Part shown: positions 12,334 to 21,747 of the stretch, in pieces
How positions within the stretch are numbered: position 1 is the first letter of the stretch
Layout of the letters: every line of letters begins with the position of its first letter
Assembly: GCA_015227615.1 (NCBI GenBank)
Contig: JAALGZ010000006.1
Span: 868,001 to 932,000 of the forward strand
DNA length: 64,000 nucleotides
Origin: Labyrinthula sp. Ha
Lineage: Eukaryota > Sar > Bigyra > Labyrinthulida > Labyrinthulaceae
Direction: 5' to 3'
Notes under the pieces: model-generated
The model's database searches: none
Seen by the model: only the letters and a program-made list of their open reading frames with translations
What the model was told of the DNA's origin: nothing
Program-made: the position numbers and the translations under genes

Positions 12334-12489
12334 TTCATCTATATAGCATACCTTAGGTTGAACTTCCTCCAGGAGACAGTAGAAGGTAATAGTGCTCAAT
12401 AGTAGCGAATGTTGGCATATTGTGAAAATGTTGTTCGTAATTTCAACCTTCTTGATAACAAATCCCTTAAATTTAGATTTAAATAAGTA
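12334..12489 (-). CDS. Possible upstream exon of the LRR-like gene
   Basis: This open minus-strand stretch of 52 codons has protein-like composition (a run of Lys and hydrophobics, then CQHSLLLSTITFYCLLEEVQPK in part). It begins after a TAG and lacks an ATG, so if real it is an internal exon ending at the donor AAG|GTATGC (exon end 12352) or the 5' part of a frameshifted gene. Its frame is compatible with the downstream reading frame after removal of a roughly 98-nt intron. Support is context only. Confidence 0.3.
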
Positions 12490-14150
12490 CTATTCCAACG
12501 AACTTGTTTGATTTTTTTTACTTTTATATTCCTGCTGAGTGTTTAATCTAATTGTCTTTTTTGTATGTTTGGTCTTTTTTTAGAACAATCTTTGTCCAAT
12601 TTAGACCGGGCTGATAATTAATTATGTAAATTTTGGGTAAATAGAGAAATGAATAAAAGAAACAATATTTATTATTGGATTTTAATTTTCATTCATATTT
12701 AGTTCAAGGATGGAAAATTTCAGAATTTAATTGTTTTAATGAATACCAATAGATCCATTTATAATTTAATGTTAAATGTTTTCACAGCTATAGTTTTGCA
12801 TGATTTAGGGAATTAAATACATGTTAAGCTAGTAATAAGTTCTGAACAGCAAATGCTCTTCTTTTGGTATCTTTCCAATGTTTCTAAGATTATAGAAGAG
12901 TAATTAAACTTTATAAAGCATTTTCTCTAAAAAAGTTTTCAACTCATTGACGAGGAATAATTCCACTACACTTTGACAAGAAAATCTACGCAGGAAGATT
13001 TTTCATTGCAGATGGACCTGAAACAAATGTATAATTCAGGTAGAATTTACACTTGAAACTAAGAATGATATCTGCATTGTGAAAAAAATTTAAAATGCAG
13101 GCATGAGCATTCTCTTTATCCTGACTTTCAAGAAGTAATGGTCAAGATATCTTTGAACTTCATCTTCTTGAAGATGACAAGAATCGTTTGATGAGTCTTG
13201 GACTCGTTAATCTTAGCATTTAACTAGTAAAAAAATTAGGTGCATAATATTTGCTAAAAGAAGATTAAAAAAAATGTTGTGTAACACGATGTTGATTAAA
13301 GGTATTCTCATGCTCTATGAAACAAAAGTGAAGACGAGTTAATGGAGCTTGAATCATAAATCAAAATTCAAGATCTAAGTTTAGAGATTTTTGCCAAATA
13401 TGGATATAAGCTCCATACTTGTCTAGTTTTAACATTCAACCGAGTTTAAGTAAAAAATGCCTTTCAAAGTAAAATGTACTTATCTAAGTTGATTCAGGGC
13501 TAAATGGAAACAGTAAATCATGAGATGAATGATGACCATCAGTTTTAACGGTTTGGGGAGGTATGCCTGTCAAGAAGTATTATTACATGTAACAGATGTT
13601 TTAAAGTATATTATCACTGAATTAAACCGCTTTGACTTTAATGAACGATTCGTATATTCAATGCGGAATGACTAAAACGTCTTCAATATTGTATCAGAAC
13701 GTCTAATAATAAAAAACTTAAGTGCTATAAATCCCTAAGTTACTACCCTTTTCTTTGTAAAGGTTATTTTGGAATCCTATCAAAGGAGTTAAATTCACAA
13801 AATAATAGAGTTTTACTGGAGCTCTTTTTTTTCAGATGAAGAATCACTCAAGTGTTTCGAAGATTACAAAGAAAATGTAGAGTGCATAGAGAAAAACTAT
13901 ATATTTTTTATGAAAAGGAAATGTTAATGCGCTAAGATTCTGCAAAAAAAATTCGCCATTCTTATAACAACTAATACGTGAAATCAATCACAAGCAAAAT
14001 GTTGCAGTGGCATAAAAAACGTCAGTTGAAACATTTACTTGCGAAATTAAGTATTTGGGATCTACTAGTTCACATTATGCTCTAAGAATTGAGGCAACGT
14101 AAATAGACCATTTTAGAGTTCTCAGAACCTATGCAGTTGAATGTACGATC
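12490..14150. other. Intergenic region with weak coding-like scraps
   Basis: Mostly AT-rich and non-coding. Around 13.1-13.2 kb a few dozen codons on the plus strand look protein-like but shift frame and carry stops, consistent with a decayed gene too short to identify. Confidence 0.35.
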
Positions 14151-14407
14151 TCAAAGACTTCCTTTGATAGTTACATATTATTATATCACAGTATGACATT
14201 ACTGTAAATACCGCCTAACAATTAACCTATCAATCAAAGACACAAATTTGCAAATTATTCATTGACTCGTATCTTAACAACTACTGTGATTTAGAAGACA
14301 ATATTGTCATTAATATAAGGCTTTTTACCTAAACTTGAGGCTTCTATAATTTTCACACTACTTTTCTAAAATCTTTACTCAGTATACCTGTTTTCTTTTC
14401 TCTCGCT
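14151..14407 (+). repeat. Dispersed repeat, copy 1
   Basis: About 257 bp matches 33023-33280 on the same strand. The first 155 bp differ at about six positions (roughly 96% identity), while the second half is clearly more diverged but alignable, ending in a shared TTTTCTTTTCTCTC tract. It begins with the inverted TCAAAGACTTCCTTTGA. There is no coding potential or tRNA-like box. It could be a SINE, a MITE fragment or part of a solo LTR. It lies 210 bp upstream of the copia element but outside its target duplication, so it is not part of that element. Confidence 0.75.
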
Positions 14408-14616
14408 ATTTGCGTGTACACTGCTCTCAGAACCCAATTCCAACCTCAATGAACTAAAAATATTACAAAGCAAAGTTTGAGACTTTGATAGAAAAAATAC
14501 TGGCCTTGTGGATGATATTTCAATAATATCTTTCGCTACTTTTGCTCAGTTCATGTGTTTTGCTTTGTCCTAGGTATATAAGCATACAATGGTACTCAAA
14601 TGATGGAGCTTACTAA

Positions 14617-14621
14617 CATCA
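14617..14621. repeat. Target site duplication CATCA, left
   Basis: CATCA abuts the 5' LTR and is repeated exactly after the 3' LTR at 18789-18793. Five bp is the usual copia integrase stagger, and its presence shows that the element is a complete insertion with no rearrangement at its ends. Confidence 0.95.
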
Positions 14622-14699
14622 TGTTATATGTTTGAGATATATTTAGTTGTTAGTAGATTTTAATATGTAAGCCAAATTTGAAAGAGATACTTCTTAACA
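14622..14699 (+). repeat. 5' LTR (78 bp)
   Basis: It starts TGTTATATG and ends TTCTTAACA, matching the 3' LTR at 76 of 78 positions. At 78 bp it is far shorter than typical copia LTRs, leaving very little room for a promoter and polyadenylation signals. Confidence 0.95.
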
Positions 14700-14700
14700 A

Positions 14701-14714
14701 GGTTAACAGCCGAA
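14701..14714 (+). other. Primer binding site, tRNA-Asn anticodon arm
   Basis: GGTTAACAGCCGAA starts one base after the LTR. Its reverse complement, TTCGGCTGTTAACC, matches the anticodon stem-loop of eukaryotic tRNA-Asn (anticodon GTT). Internal tRNA-fragment priming is known for Drosophila copia with initiator tRNA-Met; use of tRNA-Asn here is inferred from this match. Confidence 0.7.
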
Positions 14715-14748
14715 AGAGCACGAAAATATATATTAAAAAGCTCACAAG

Positions 14749-15470
14749 ATGGAAAAGGAGAATATTATATTAAAGAAAAAAGAAGATTATATTTGCTGGA
14801 AAGATTATGTTAGTTTAGTTATTGATAGTAAAGAATTGAGTGAAGTGTTTGAGAAGGACGTAGAAAGTACAAAAGCGCAGAAAGCAAAGGCGTTCACTAT
14901 TATAAAAAAGCATCTTGACTTTAGTTTGCACCATGTGCTGCATGGTATCCGTAACCCAGTGGAAGCATTTGACTTGCTTGAAAAATATTGTATTGGGAAG
15001 AAGGAGATCAAGTTAATGCATCTAGAGAATGAATTAGATAATGTAAAAGGCAGATTTTTCTTGGAGAAAATAAATAATTTCAATATCAATTATAGAAACT
15101 TCGTTATGTTAGGTGGAGAAATGGCAAACAATAAAGTCATTTACAAACTTCTGAATCTTGCTCCAGCTACTACGAGTGTTGAATTATTGAAACATGATGT
15201 GGAAGTAAGTGTTTCAGGTGGAAGAAGTATGACTTACAATGAAGTGTTCACTAAATTGCAAAGAATAGCAGAAATTAATCAAGAGCTGTACCTAAAGAAA
15301 ATGAAATCAACAAGTGCGTTTTTGTGCTTTAAATGTAATCAACCTGGTCATAAGAAATATGAGTGTAATAATGACTGGTATTGCGATTATTGTAGAAAGA
15401 GCGGACATAACCAGTTTAGCTGCAGAAACAAGATAAAAAACGAGAACCAAAACGAAAATAACAATAGTTT
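14749..15470 (+). mobile_element. copia Gag region with zinc knuckles
   Basis: This is the Gag part of the retrotransposon, with an all-alpha N-terminal capsid-like region as in UBN2-type copia Gag. The CCHC knuckle CFKCNQPGHKKYEC is followed immediately by a second Cys/His group, CDYCRKSGHNQFSC, at about 15.33-15.43 kb, giving a double knuckle for RNA binding. It leads into the protease without a separate start, as is usual for copia single-frame Gag-Pol. Confidence 0.85.
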
Positions 15471-15539
15471 TGCAGGTGCTTTTATTGGGATGCTAAAGAA
15501 TATTGACTTTACAATAAATAGTGTACAAAGAGGTTCACA

Positions 15540-16700
15540 ATCTGGTTCTAGTTTAATACTTGACTCTGGAGCAGGCTACCACGTCTGTGGAGAAAATCAT
15601 TTGGGAAAGTTTACTGAAATTCAAGAGCTAATTGTTCCAAAATATGTAAGTACTGCAGGAGGAAAAGTTTATGCAAGTTACAGAAAAGGAAGATTCGAAA
15701 GTGTTTTGGAAAATGGTAAAAGGATTATATTGAACGATGTATTTATTTTTAAAGAACTACAGGTATTTTTAATTTCAATTGCAGTGTTATTGAACAAAGG
15801 TTTAACTTTATTAGCTAAAGAAAACGAGTTCACTATTCTGAAAGAGAACAATATTATTTACAAAGCTCAAAAATCTATGAATAATTTGTTTCTAGTTAAA
15901 TGTAAAAGTTTTGAAAGTGACAAAGTAATGACAATGAAAAGTTCCAAGAAGAGTCTTTTGTATTATCATATTCTATTTGGACATCAAGGAGAAAAAGTAT
16001 TTTTAAACACGATGAAATATTTTAACATTGAATACAAGAGAAAGGATATTGAAAAGTTAATATGTGATACTTGTAATAAAGTTAATCTAAAAAAGTCAGT
16101 CATAAAAAAGAAAAATACTGTAGGATTTAAAGCTGAACCTGGAACAATGTTTGTCCTAGATACAGTTGCTGTGTTAGCTACATCCCGATCAGGAAATATT
16201 GGTTTTCTTTTAGTAACAGATGTTGAAACAAAGTACAGATATATTTATTGTTATAAAAATAAATCTGAAGTTGCTGAAGAAGTTATTAATTACGTAAAAA
16301 GTTTCAAAGACTTTCTGGTATTAATTTAAAACAATTGCATTCGGATCAAGGAACAGAATTTGTAAACCAAAGAGTTATAGAATTTTGTGCACAAGAAGGA
16401 ATAAAGTTTACTACTTCAACAGCTTACGTCCCACAACATAATGGGATTGCTGAAAGATCTAATCAATTTATTCTATCAAAAATGAGACAATTAATAAATA
16501 TGTTAGAAATAGAGAAGCCTTTTTACTGGGACTTTGCTGCATATTATAGTGTTTATATAACAAATAGAGTTACGGAGGGTGGAACAGACATATCTTCTTA
16601 TGAAAGAATTTACAATAAAAAACCAAAGTTATATAGGTTCTATATTTTCGGTTCACTTATTGTTTATGTACAGAAAACCGAAAATAAAATACAGAGTAAA
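15540..16700 (+). mobile_element. copia protease and integrase region
   Basis: The aspartic protease signature LDSGAGYHV lies near 15.56 kb. The integrase region follows: the HHCC-type zinc module (YYHILFGHQG, then CDTCNK) near 15.97-16.08 kb and the catalytic core with VLDTVAV, HSDQGTEF and HNGIAERSNQ near 16.15-16.45 kb. The region is interrupted. Confidence 0.85.
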
Positions 16701-17149
16701 GGAACATACGGATACTTTATGGGTTATAACCCAGCTACTGGAGAAGCCTTAATTGTGGATAAAATTAGTAGACACTTGATAAAAACATGAGACTTTAAAT
16801 CTATTCGAAATTCTGAGAATTTGTTTGGTAATGAAGAGAAAAATATACAGTCTGAAATAAAGAATCCATTAAACATTGGAGTGTCTGATCAAAATGAAAA
16901 TACGATGGAAGTTGAAACAAATGAAATTGTTACAGATACGATACAAAACGAAAATAATGAAGGCAATTATTTAAGAAGAAGCACTAGAGCAACAAAGGTG
17001 CCTGATAGACTCACCTATGATCAAGCAAATATTAGTAAAATTTCCTTATTTGAGGAAGCAGGGTTTGTTCTTCAATTTCCTGAACTATTTAATTATGCTA
17101 CTGCTTTGGTCTCGAAAGATATTACTATACCAAAAAGTTTTCATCAAAT

Positions 17150-18659
17150 TAAATATAAACCTGAATCGGATAAAAGGTACGAAGCTAATGATAAGGAACT
17201 TAAAAAGATAGAGTTGATGGGAAAAATGGAGCTAGTAAATAATGAAAAAGTGAAAAATAAACAGGATGTGATAACTATAATGGAATTGTTTTCTAAAAGG
17301 TATGACAACATTAGTAAGCAAAATATATTTAAGTGCAGATTCGTTGCTAGGGGAGATCTCCAAGAAGATTATCTTAAATTTTACTCCCCAGCAAGTAGAT
17401 TAGAATTGATAAGAGTCTTTATCTTTATAGTAGCAAAAGAAAATTATTTGTGGACTCAATTAGATATTGGGAATGCGTTTCTGAACGCTAAACTTGATAC
17501 AGAGTGTCTGTATTCTCTCCCTCAGAAACTGAAAATACAACATCCAAATAAAGTGTGGAAAAGTAGTCAGGCCATTTATGGTCTTAAAGAAGCATCACTG
17601 TATTGGCACAAAGAAATTAGTGAGAAGTTAGAAAAAGCTGGATTTATTATCAATCAAAAAGAAAGAACTATTCTCAAGCACAAAGAAAAATGCATCATTG
17701 GTCTTATTTATGTGGATGACATCTTATTTGCAGGAAGAGAAGAAAAAGAGTTAAAGTGAATTATTTCTATTTTAGGAGAACATTATAAAGTCAAACAAGC
17801 ATTTAATGTGAATAACTATGTGGGTTTTGAAATTAAATCTGACGAAAAATATTTGTACCTGACGGCAAAAAATTACATCAATAATTTATGTGAGGTTTTT
17901 GAAATTCAAACTGAAAAAGATATCCCACATACAGTCAAAGAATGGGCTGACAAAGAAATAGATAGAGAAGTTCTTGAACAGAAGAAAAAACACGAATCCA
18001 TAATTGGTACTTTAACATACATTAATCGTGTGTGTAGACCAGATATCACTTTTCAAGCAAATATTCTAGCTCAATGCGCGAGCAAACCTACTAAATTTAA
18101 CTTTAATTGTGCGAAAAAGGTGGCAAAATATTTGTTAAAGACAAAAAACTTGGGTTTGAGATATACAAAAGGAGAACACGTTTTAAATATAGAGATGTTT
18201 TGTGACGCTTCTTATGGTATGTTAAAGGGTGGTAATTCTATGACCGGATACGTTCTAAAAGTCAATAAACAAGTGGTTTTATACAAGAGTAAAAAACAGA
18301 AAACAATAGCGACAAGCTCAACAGAATCTGAAATATTAGCTTGCTCGTTAGCTGTCAAAGAAATGAAATGGTTAAAGATAAATCTCAATTTTTTTGGTCC
18401 GAAGTTTGATAGTGGTACCATTAAGAATGACAGTTTGGGAGCAGTGAAAAAGCTAGGAGTGCAAGCATCTTACAATGGAATTAAACAACTGGAAATTGAG
18501 CATTATTTTATGAAGCAAGTTATTGAAGAAGGATGGATCGTCGAGCATGTTTCTGCGAATAAGAATGATGCGGACATTTTAACGAAACCAGTGAGTAAGA
18601 AGTGGTTCATCGAAAACAGAGACAAATGGATGTGTAAAGAAAAAGGAAAAGAAGAATAA
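17150..18659 (+). mobile_element. copia reverse transcriptase and RNase H region
   Basis: The RVT_2-type reverse transcriptase shows WTQLDIGNAFLNA and the catalytic YVDD box (LIYVDDILFAG) near 17.45 and 17.7 kb. The copia RNase H follows with FCDASYG, SSTESEILA and NDADILTKPV between 18.19 and 18.59 kb. The region is interrupted and ends about 50 bp before the 3' LTR. Confidence 0.85.
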
Positions 18660-18689
18660 AAAAGTTAAAAAATGTAATATAAAAAAATA

Positions 18690-18703
18690 CAAGGGAAAAA
18701 GGT
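18690..18703 (+). other. Polypurine tract before 3' LTR
   Basis: CAAGGGAAAAAGG-type purine-rich sequence lies immediately upstream of the 3' LTR, the expected place for plus-strand priming. Its exact limits are uncertain because the whole region is A-rich. Confidence 0.55.
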
Positions 18704-18710
18704 AATTGTA

Positions 18711-18788
18711 TGTTATAGGTTTGAGATATATTTAGTTGTTAGTAGATTTTAATATATAAGCCAAATTTGAAAGAGATACTTCTTAACA
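18711..18788 (+). repeat. 3' LTR (78 bp)
   Basis: TGTTATAGG...TTCTTAACA differs from the 5' LTR at two positions. It is followed directly by the right CATCA duplication. Confidence 0.95.
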
Positions 18789-18793
18789 CATCA
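18789..18793. repeat. Target site duplication CATCA, right
   Basis: Exact partner of 14617-14621. Confidence 0.95.
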
Positions 18794-19727
18794 AAAGTAC
18801 TTAAGATAACGTAGACCTTAAAGCCCTAAAGCTCGATAAATTGGCATTGACTTATTTGATTCTACACATATATACATATTGTTTTCTTTAAACTCCTTTA
18901 TTGCAATAATTCATATCATAATTTCATCACCGTCCGTTTAACTTTGTTTTTTTCACAAAGATTTTTTTCAAATGGTATAGGAAGGGGACTGTCCAAAGTG
19001 TAAGACAAAGAAAAAAGAAAATTAAATTTAATATAGCTGCTCTACTAAGTAATGCTCTACTTAATCTTATTTCGTAAGTATTCACCCTTTTCCGGCTTCT
19101 TGTTATCTACAACTAGATGGGTTAACACGTTCCAGAACTTTATTTCGTTGGTATACCTTTCCCCTTTCACTCCAAGAAATTTTTAAAAAACTCATTCTCT
19201 CTATTGCGATATTATTTGAAGAACCTGTTGTAAAGTGTGAGGAAAAAGGTCTGTATTTTATTTTTATTTTTAAGGTTGATTCCCCTTGACTGTAAAATAG
19301 ATATCTAGCTGACTACCTAAACCAAAAACTGTGATACTAAAAAAGGTCTAAGTAGAATAAATATTCAACAGAATTTAATCAGTTGATTCTTTTTTCCAAC
19401 ATGTCTTGATTCTACCGAGTTGTGTTCTTTAATTTAGTACGTGAGCACCTACATCCACAATAACATTGCTCCAACTGTCTAGGCTGTGTTGGAGCTTCTC
19501 AATGGGAAGTAGGTTAGTGGGAATTGACCAGAATTAAGAACCTTTATATTAAACTTTTTGCATTGTCGAGTCTTTTTAAAAACACTGTTGAACAATTTTT
19601 TAACACTTATACAGACACTAGGATTTGCCAAAAAAATCATATCAGACTTTTTCAGAAGATTTGTTTAAATGAAAAAATCAAAATTATAAAGCAGATCAAA
19701 GTCTGAGCGAAAATAAAGCTGCCAAGC
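18794..19727. other. Intergenic region
   Basis: No gene seen. The sequence is AT-rich with T-tracts, and only chance frames of about 60 codons are present. It lies between the copia element and the 3' end of the minus-strand ankyrin gene. Confidence 0.5.
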
Positions 19728-21677
19728 TCAAAGGTAGATCTCTTGATGCAGTGCACTACGGAAAGCATTCTCATCAACTAAACCTGCATCAGCATATATT
19801 TCTATTTTATATGTTTTCCCTTCTTCATGTAATTTTCTTCCAATACGACTATACAAAAACGAAAACAAGTTAGAATAAAACAATTTTTCAGCTCCTTTAA
19901 TTCTCATAACAATATCTTCACAACTTAAACCATTTTCAAATCCTGGGTGAAAACTGCAGTCATCACACAAACAAATATTGCACTTATCTTTATTCAGTTT
20001 ATTATCATTGCACTCGTTTATATACTCGTTTTCATGTATCTTTCTGTGACAGAAATCACACACAAAAGTAACTCCACTATTCTTAGTATATCCATAAGCT
20101 CTTGCTAAATTCAAATATTTCCATCGATATATTCTATGCGGAGTTTTTGATGCACAGGCTCTAATTAGAGCACGATTGTTTAGGTTGAACTTTTTGTTTA
20201 GCGCTGCTTTTACTAAAGGTAAGCCGCAAGATCCTGATAAAGCATAACTAACGACACGAGGAGGAACACCTGGCCTATTTGTATTTACATCTTCCACATT
20301 TTTGATTAAGTATTCAAAATATAAGAGCAATTCTGAAGATCTATACGAAGAAAAAGCAACTAAAGATGATATCCTTCTTTGGCTATAGACTTCAGAAAGA
20401 CCAAATCTTAGAAGTACATCAAGCACTTCTTTATTAGAAAGCCCAGGTTTAGGGGTGAATAAATCTAGCACCTTGTAGTTCAACTTTTTTTCTACGTAAG
20501 CAAGCGGTATTTCTTCAAGTTTTTGTTTTATTATATTGTTTTCAATGTATTCAAAAAATACTTCGAGAACGGGATGTAAACTATTTATTATTGCATAAGA
20601 GAATGGATGTCCTACATAATGTGTTGCCTCAGTTAATATTTGAGAACCCTTTGCAAGTAAGACTTTGATAATATCCAATTGAAGAGAAGACTGTTGCGTT
20701 TGTAAGGCAACAAAAAGGGGTGTAATATAATATGGACGCCTTCTAGTACGTTGAATATATTTCACATTAACATCGAAATCATATTGAAGAAGTTTGTAAA
20801 AGTATCTCTTTCTATCTATACTCCCACTTCTGTTAAACATATTCATATCTCTTTGACATAAAGTATACAATAGAGGAGAAAAACCTCCATCTTTCAAGAC
20901 TTTATTGGTTTCTTTTCCAACACCCAATTTTAAGAAATACTTCATCAATCTATAATTATCATAAGTTACACATAAATTAAGTATTCCTGCTCCTTTATGC
21001 TGAGTGCTGTGTTTTTTTGCAAAAGATAAATCCATACCATATTTCGTAACAATATTCGCAATCTTTATTTGAAGTTTATTAAATATATCTTCTGAAGTAT
21101 TATTTGTACACTTTGTTGCGCAAAGCAAGTGTACAATAGTTGTTTCTCTGAATGCCAAATACTTGTAGTCAACTCCCTCAAAGTGTTTGAGTATTTTAAA
21201 CGCAACTGAAAGATTATTTTCCATAAGAGCAATAGTTATTGGACAGAATCCAGAATCTGAAATTAAGTTTGAACGATAAAATGTTGTAATAATATGTGGA
21301 TCAATGTATCTTCGCTTTGAAGCTAGCAACTGTTCCACGAGTTCCTCATTTCCTATAAGAGCTGCTAAAGAGAGTGCCGAATAACCAAAGTTCATCTTCT
21401 TATAATAAGTGTATCCATTTTCCAGTAAATTCAATATTAATTTAATATTTGGATTTTCTTCTAAACATGCAAAGTGTAAAGCGTTCTTATTCAAGTGAGT
21501 TACCGGGATATTTTCTGTCTGTTGTGTTGTTATTGTATTGTTTGAAGCTGAATTTAATACTTCTTGTATTTCACTGGTGGTAGAATCATTCTTAATATTT
21601 TCAATTTCATCTCCTAAAAGATATTCTTTTCGAGCTAGTAATCGAGGAAGTTGTCTTCTTGGCCTAAAAACATGCAT
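19728..21677 (-). CDS. Ankyrin-repeat protein with C-terminal Cys/His cluster (family B, copy 1)
   Basis: The intronless frame encodes 649 residues from an ATG at 21677. Degenerate ankyrin-type helices run through residues about 62-480 (NKNALHFACLEENP, FGYSALSLAALIGNEELVEQLL, GAGILNLCVTYDNYRLMKYFLKLGV and others), a fold that usually mediates protein binding. Residues 540-577 hold a metal-binding-like cluster, CDFCHRKI ... CNICLCDDCSFHPG, resembling a ZZ or RING-like finger; the C-terminal 70 residues are conserved in the paralogue but unrecognised. The cluster could make it a ubiquitin-ligase-type adaptor, but this is inference. The 650-residue paralogue at 44083 is collinear and about two-thirds identical. 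Start choice is supported by the shared TTTGAACACA block 16 nt upstream in both. It has no signal peptide or membrane segment, so is probably cytosolic or nuclear. Confidence 0.85.
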   Translation of the reverse strand: MHVFRPRRQLPRLLARKEYLLGDEIENIKNDSTTSEIQEVLNSASNNTITTQQTENIPVTHLNKNALHFACLEENPNIKLILNLLENGYTYYKKMNFGYSALSLAALIGNEELVEQLLASKRRYIDPHIITTFYRSNLISDSGFCPITIALMENNLSVAFKILKHFEGVDYKYLAFRETTIVHLLCATKCTNNTSEDIFNKLQIKIANIVTKYGMDLSFAKKHSTQHKGAGILNLCVTYDNYRLMKYFLKLGVGKETNKVLKDGGFSPLLYTLCQRDMNMFNRSGSIDRKRYFYKLLQYDFDVNVKYIQRTRRRPYYITPLFVALQTQQSSLQLDIIKVLLAKGSQILTEATHYVGHPFSYAIINSLHPVLEVFFEYIENNIIKQKLEEIPLAYVEKKLNYKVLDLFTPKPGLSNKEVLDVLLRFGLSEVYSQRRISSLVAFSSYRSSELLLYFEYLIKNVEDVNTNRPGVPPRVVSYALSGSCGLPLVKAALNKKFNLNNRALIRACASKTPHRIYRWKYLNLARAYGYTKNSGVTFVCDFCHRKIHENEYINECNDNKLNKDKCNICLCDDCSFHPGFENGLSCEDIVMRIKGAEKLFYSNLFSFLYSRIGRKLHEEGKTYKIEIYADAGLVDENAFRSALHQEIYL

Positions 21678-21693
21678 TCTGTGTTTTTCTATT

Positions 21694-21703
21694 TGTGTTC
21701 AAA
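21694..21703 (-). promoter_or_regulatory. Conserved TTTGAACACA block upstream of family B copy 1
   Basis: Reading on the gene strand, TTTGAACACA is separated from the ATG by exactly 16 nt, as at 44057-44066 before the paralogue. The intervening bases differ between copies. It is a candidate transcription-start or core promoter element. Confidence 0.5.
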
Positions 21704-21730
21704 ATGTACAATTTGGCATTCAAGAAAATA

Positions 21731-21747
21731 TTGGTCACATGGCCCAG
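21731..21747 (-). promoter_or_regulatory. GGGCCATRTG palindrome upstream of family B copy 1
   Basis: On the gene strand this reads CTGGGCCATGTGACCAA, a near-palindrome around an E-box-like CATGTG core, 54-70 nt before the ATG. The paralogue has TTGGGCCATATGGCC at a similar place. It is probably a transcription-factor dimer site; similar sites also occur at 27.2 kb and at the right edge. Confidence 0.5.

Larger units (their letters stand above)
14622..18788 (+). mobile_element. Ty1/copia LTR retrotransposon, broken, relatively young
   Basis: The 4.17-kb element has all structural landmarks: 78-bp LTRs with TG...CA ends, 5-bp target duplication CATCA at 14617-14621 and 18789-18793, a primer site just inside the 5' LTR, a purine tract before the 3' LTR, and Gag-Pol in copia order (zinc-knuckle Gag, protease, integrase, reverse transcriptase, RNase H). 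The order integrase before reverse transcriptase identifies Ty1/copia rather than gypsy. The two LTRs differ at 2 of 78 positions, so insertion is fairly recent. The coding region is broken at about three places, so it is not autonomous as it stands. Codon use is A/T-rich like the host. Confidence 0.95.
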
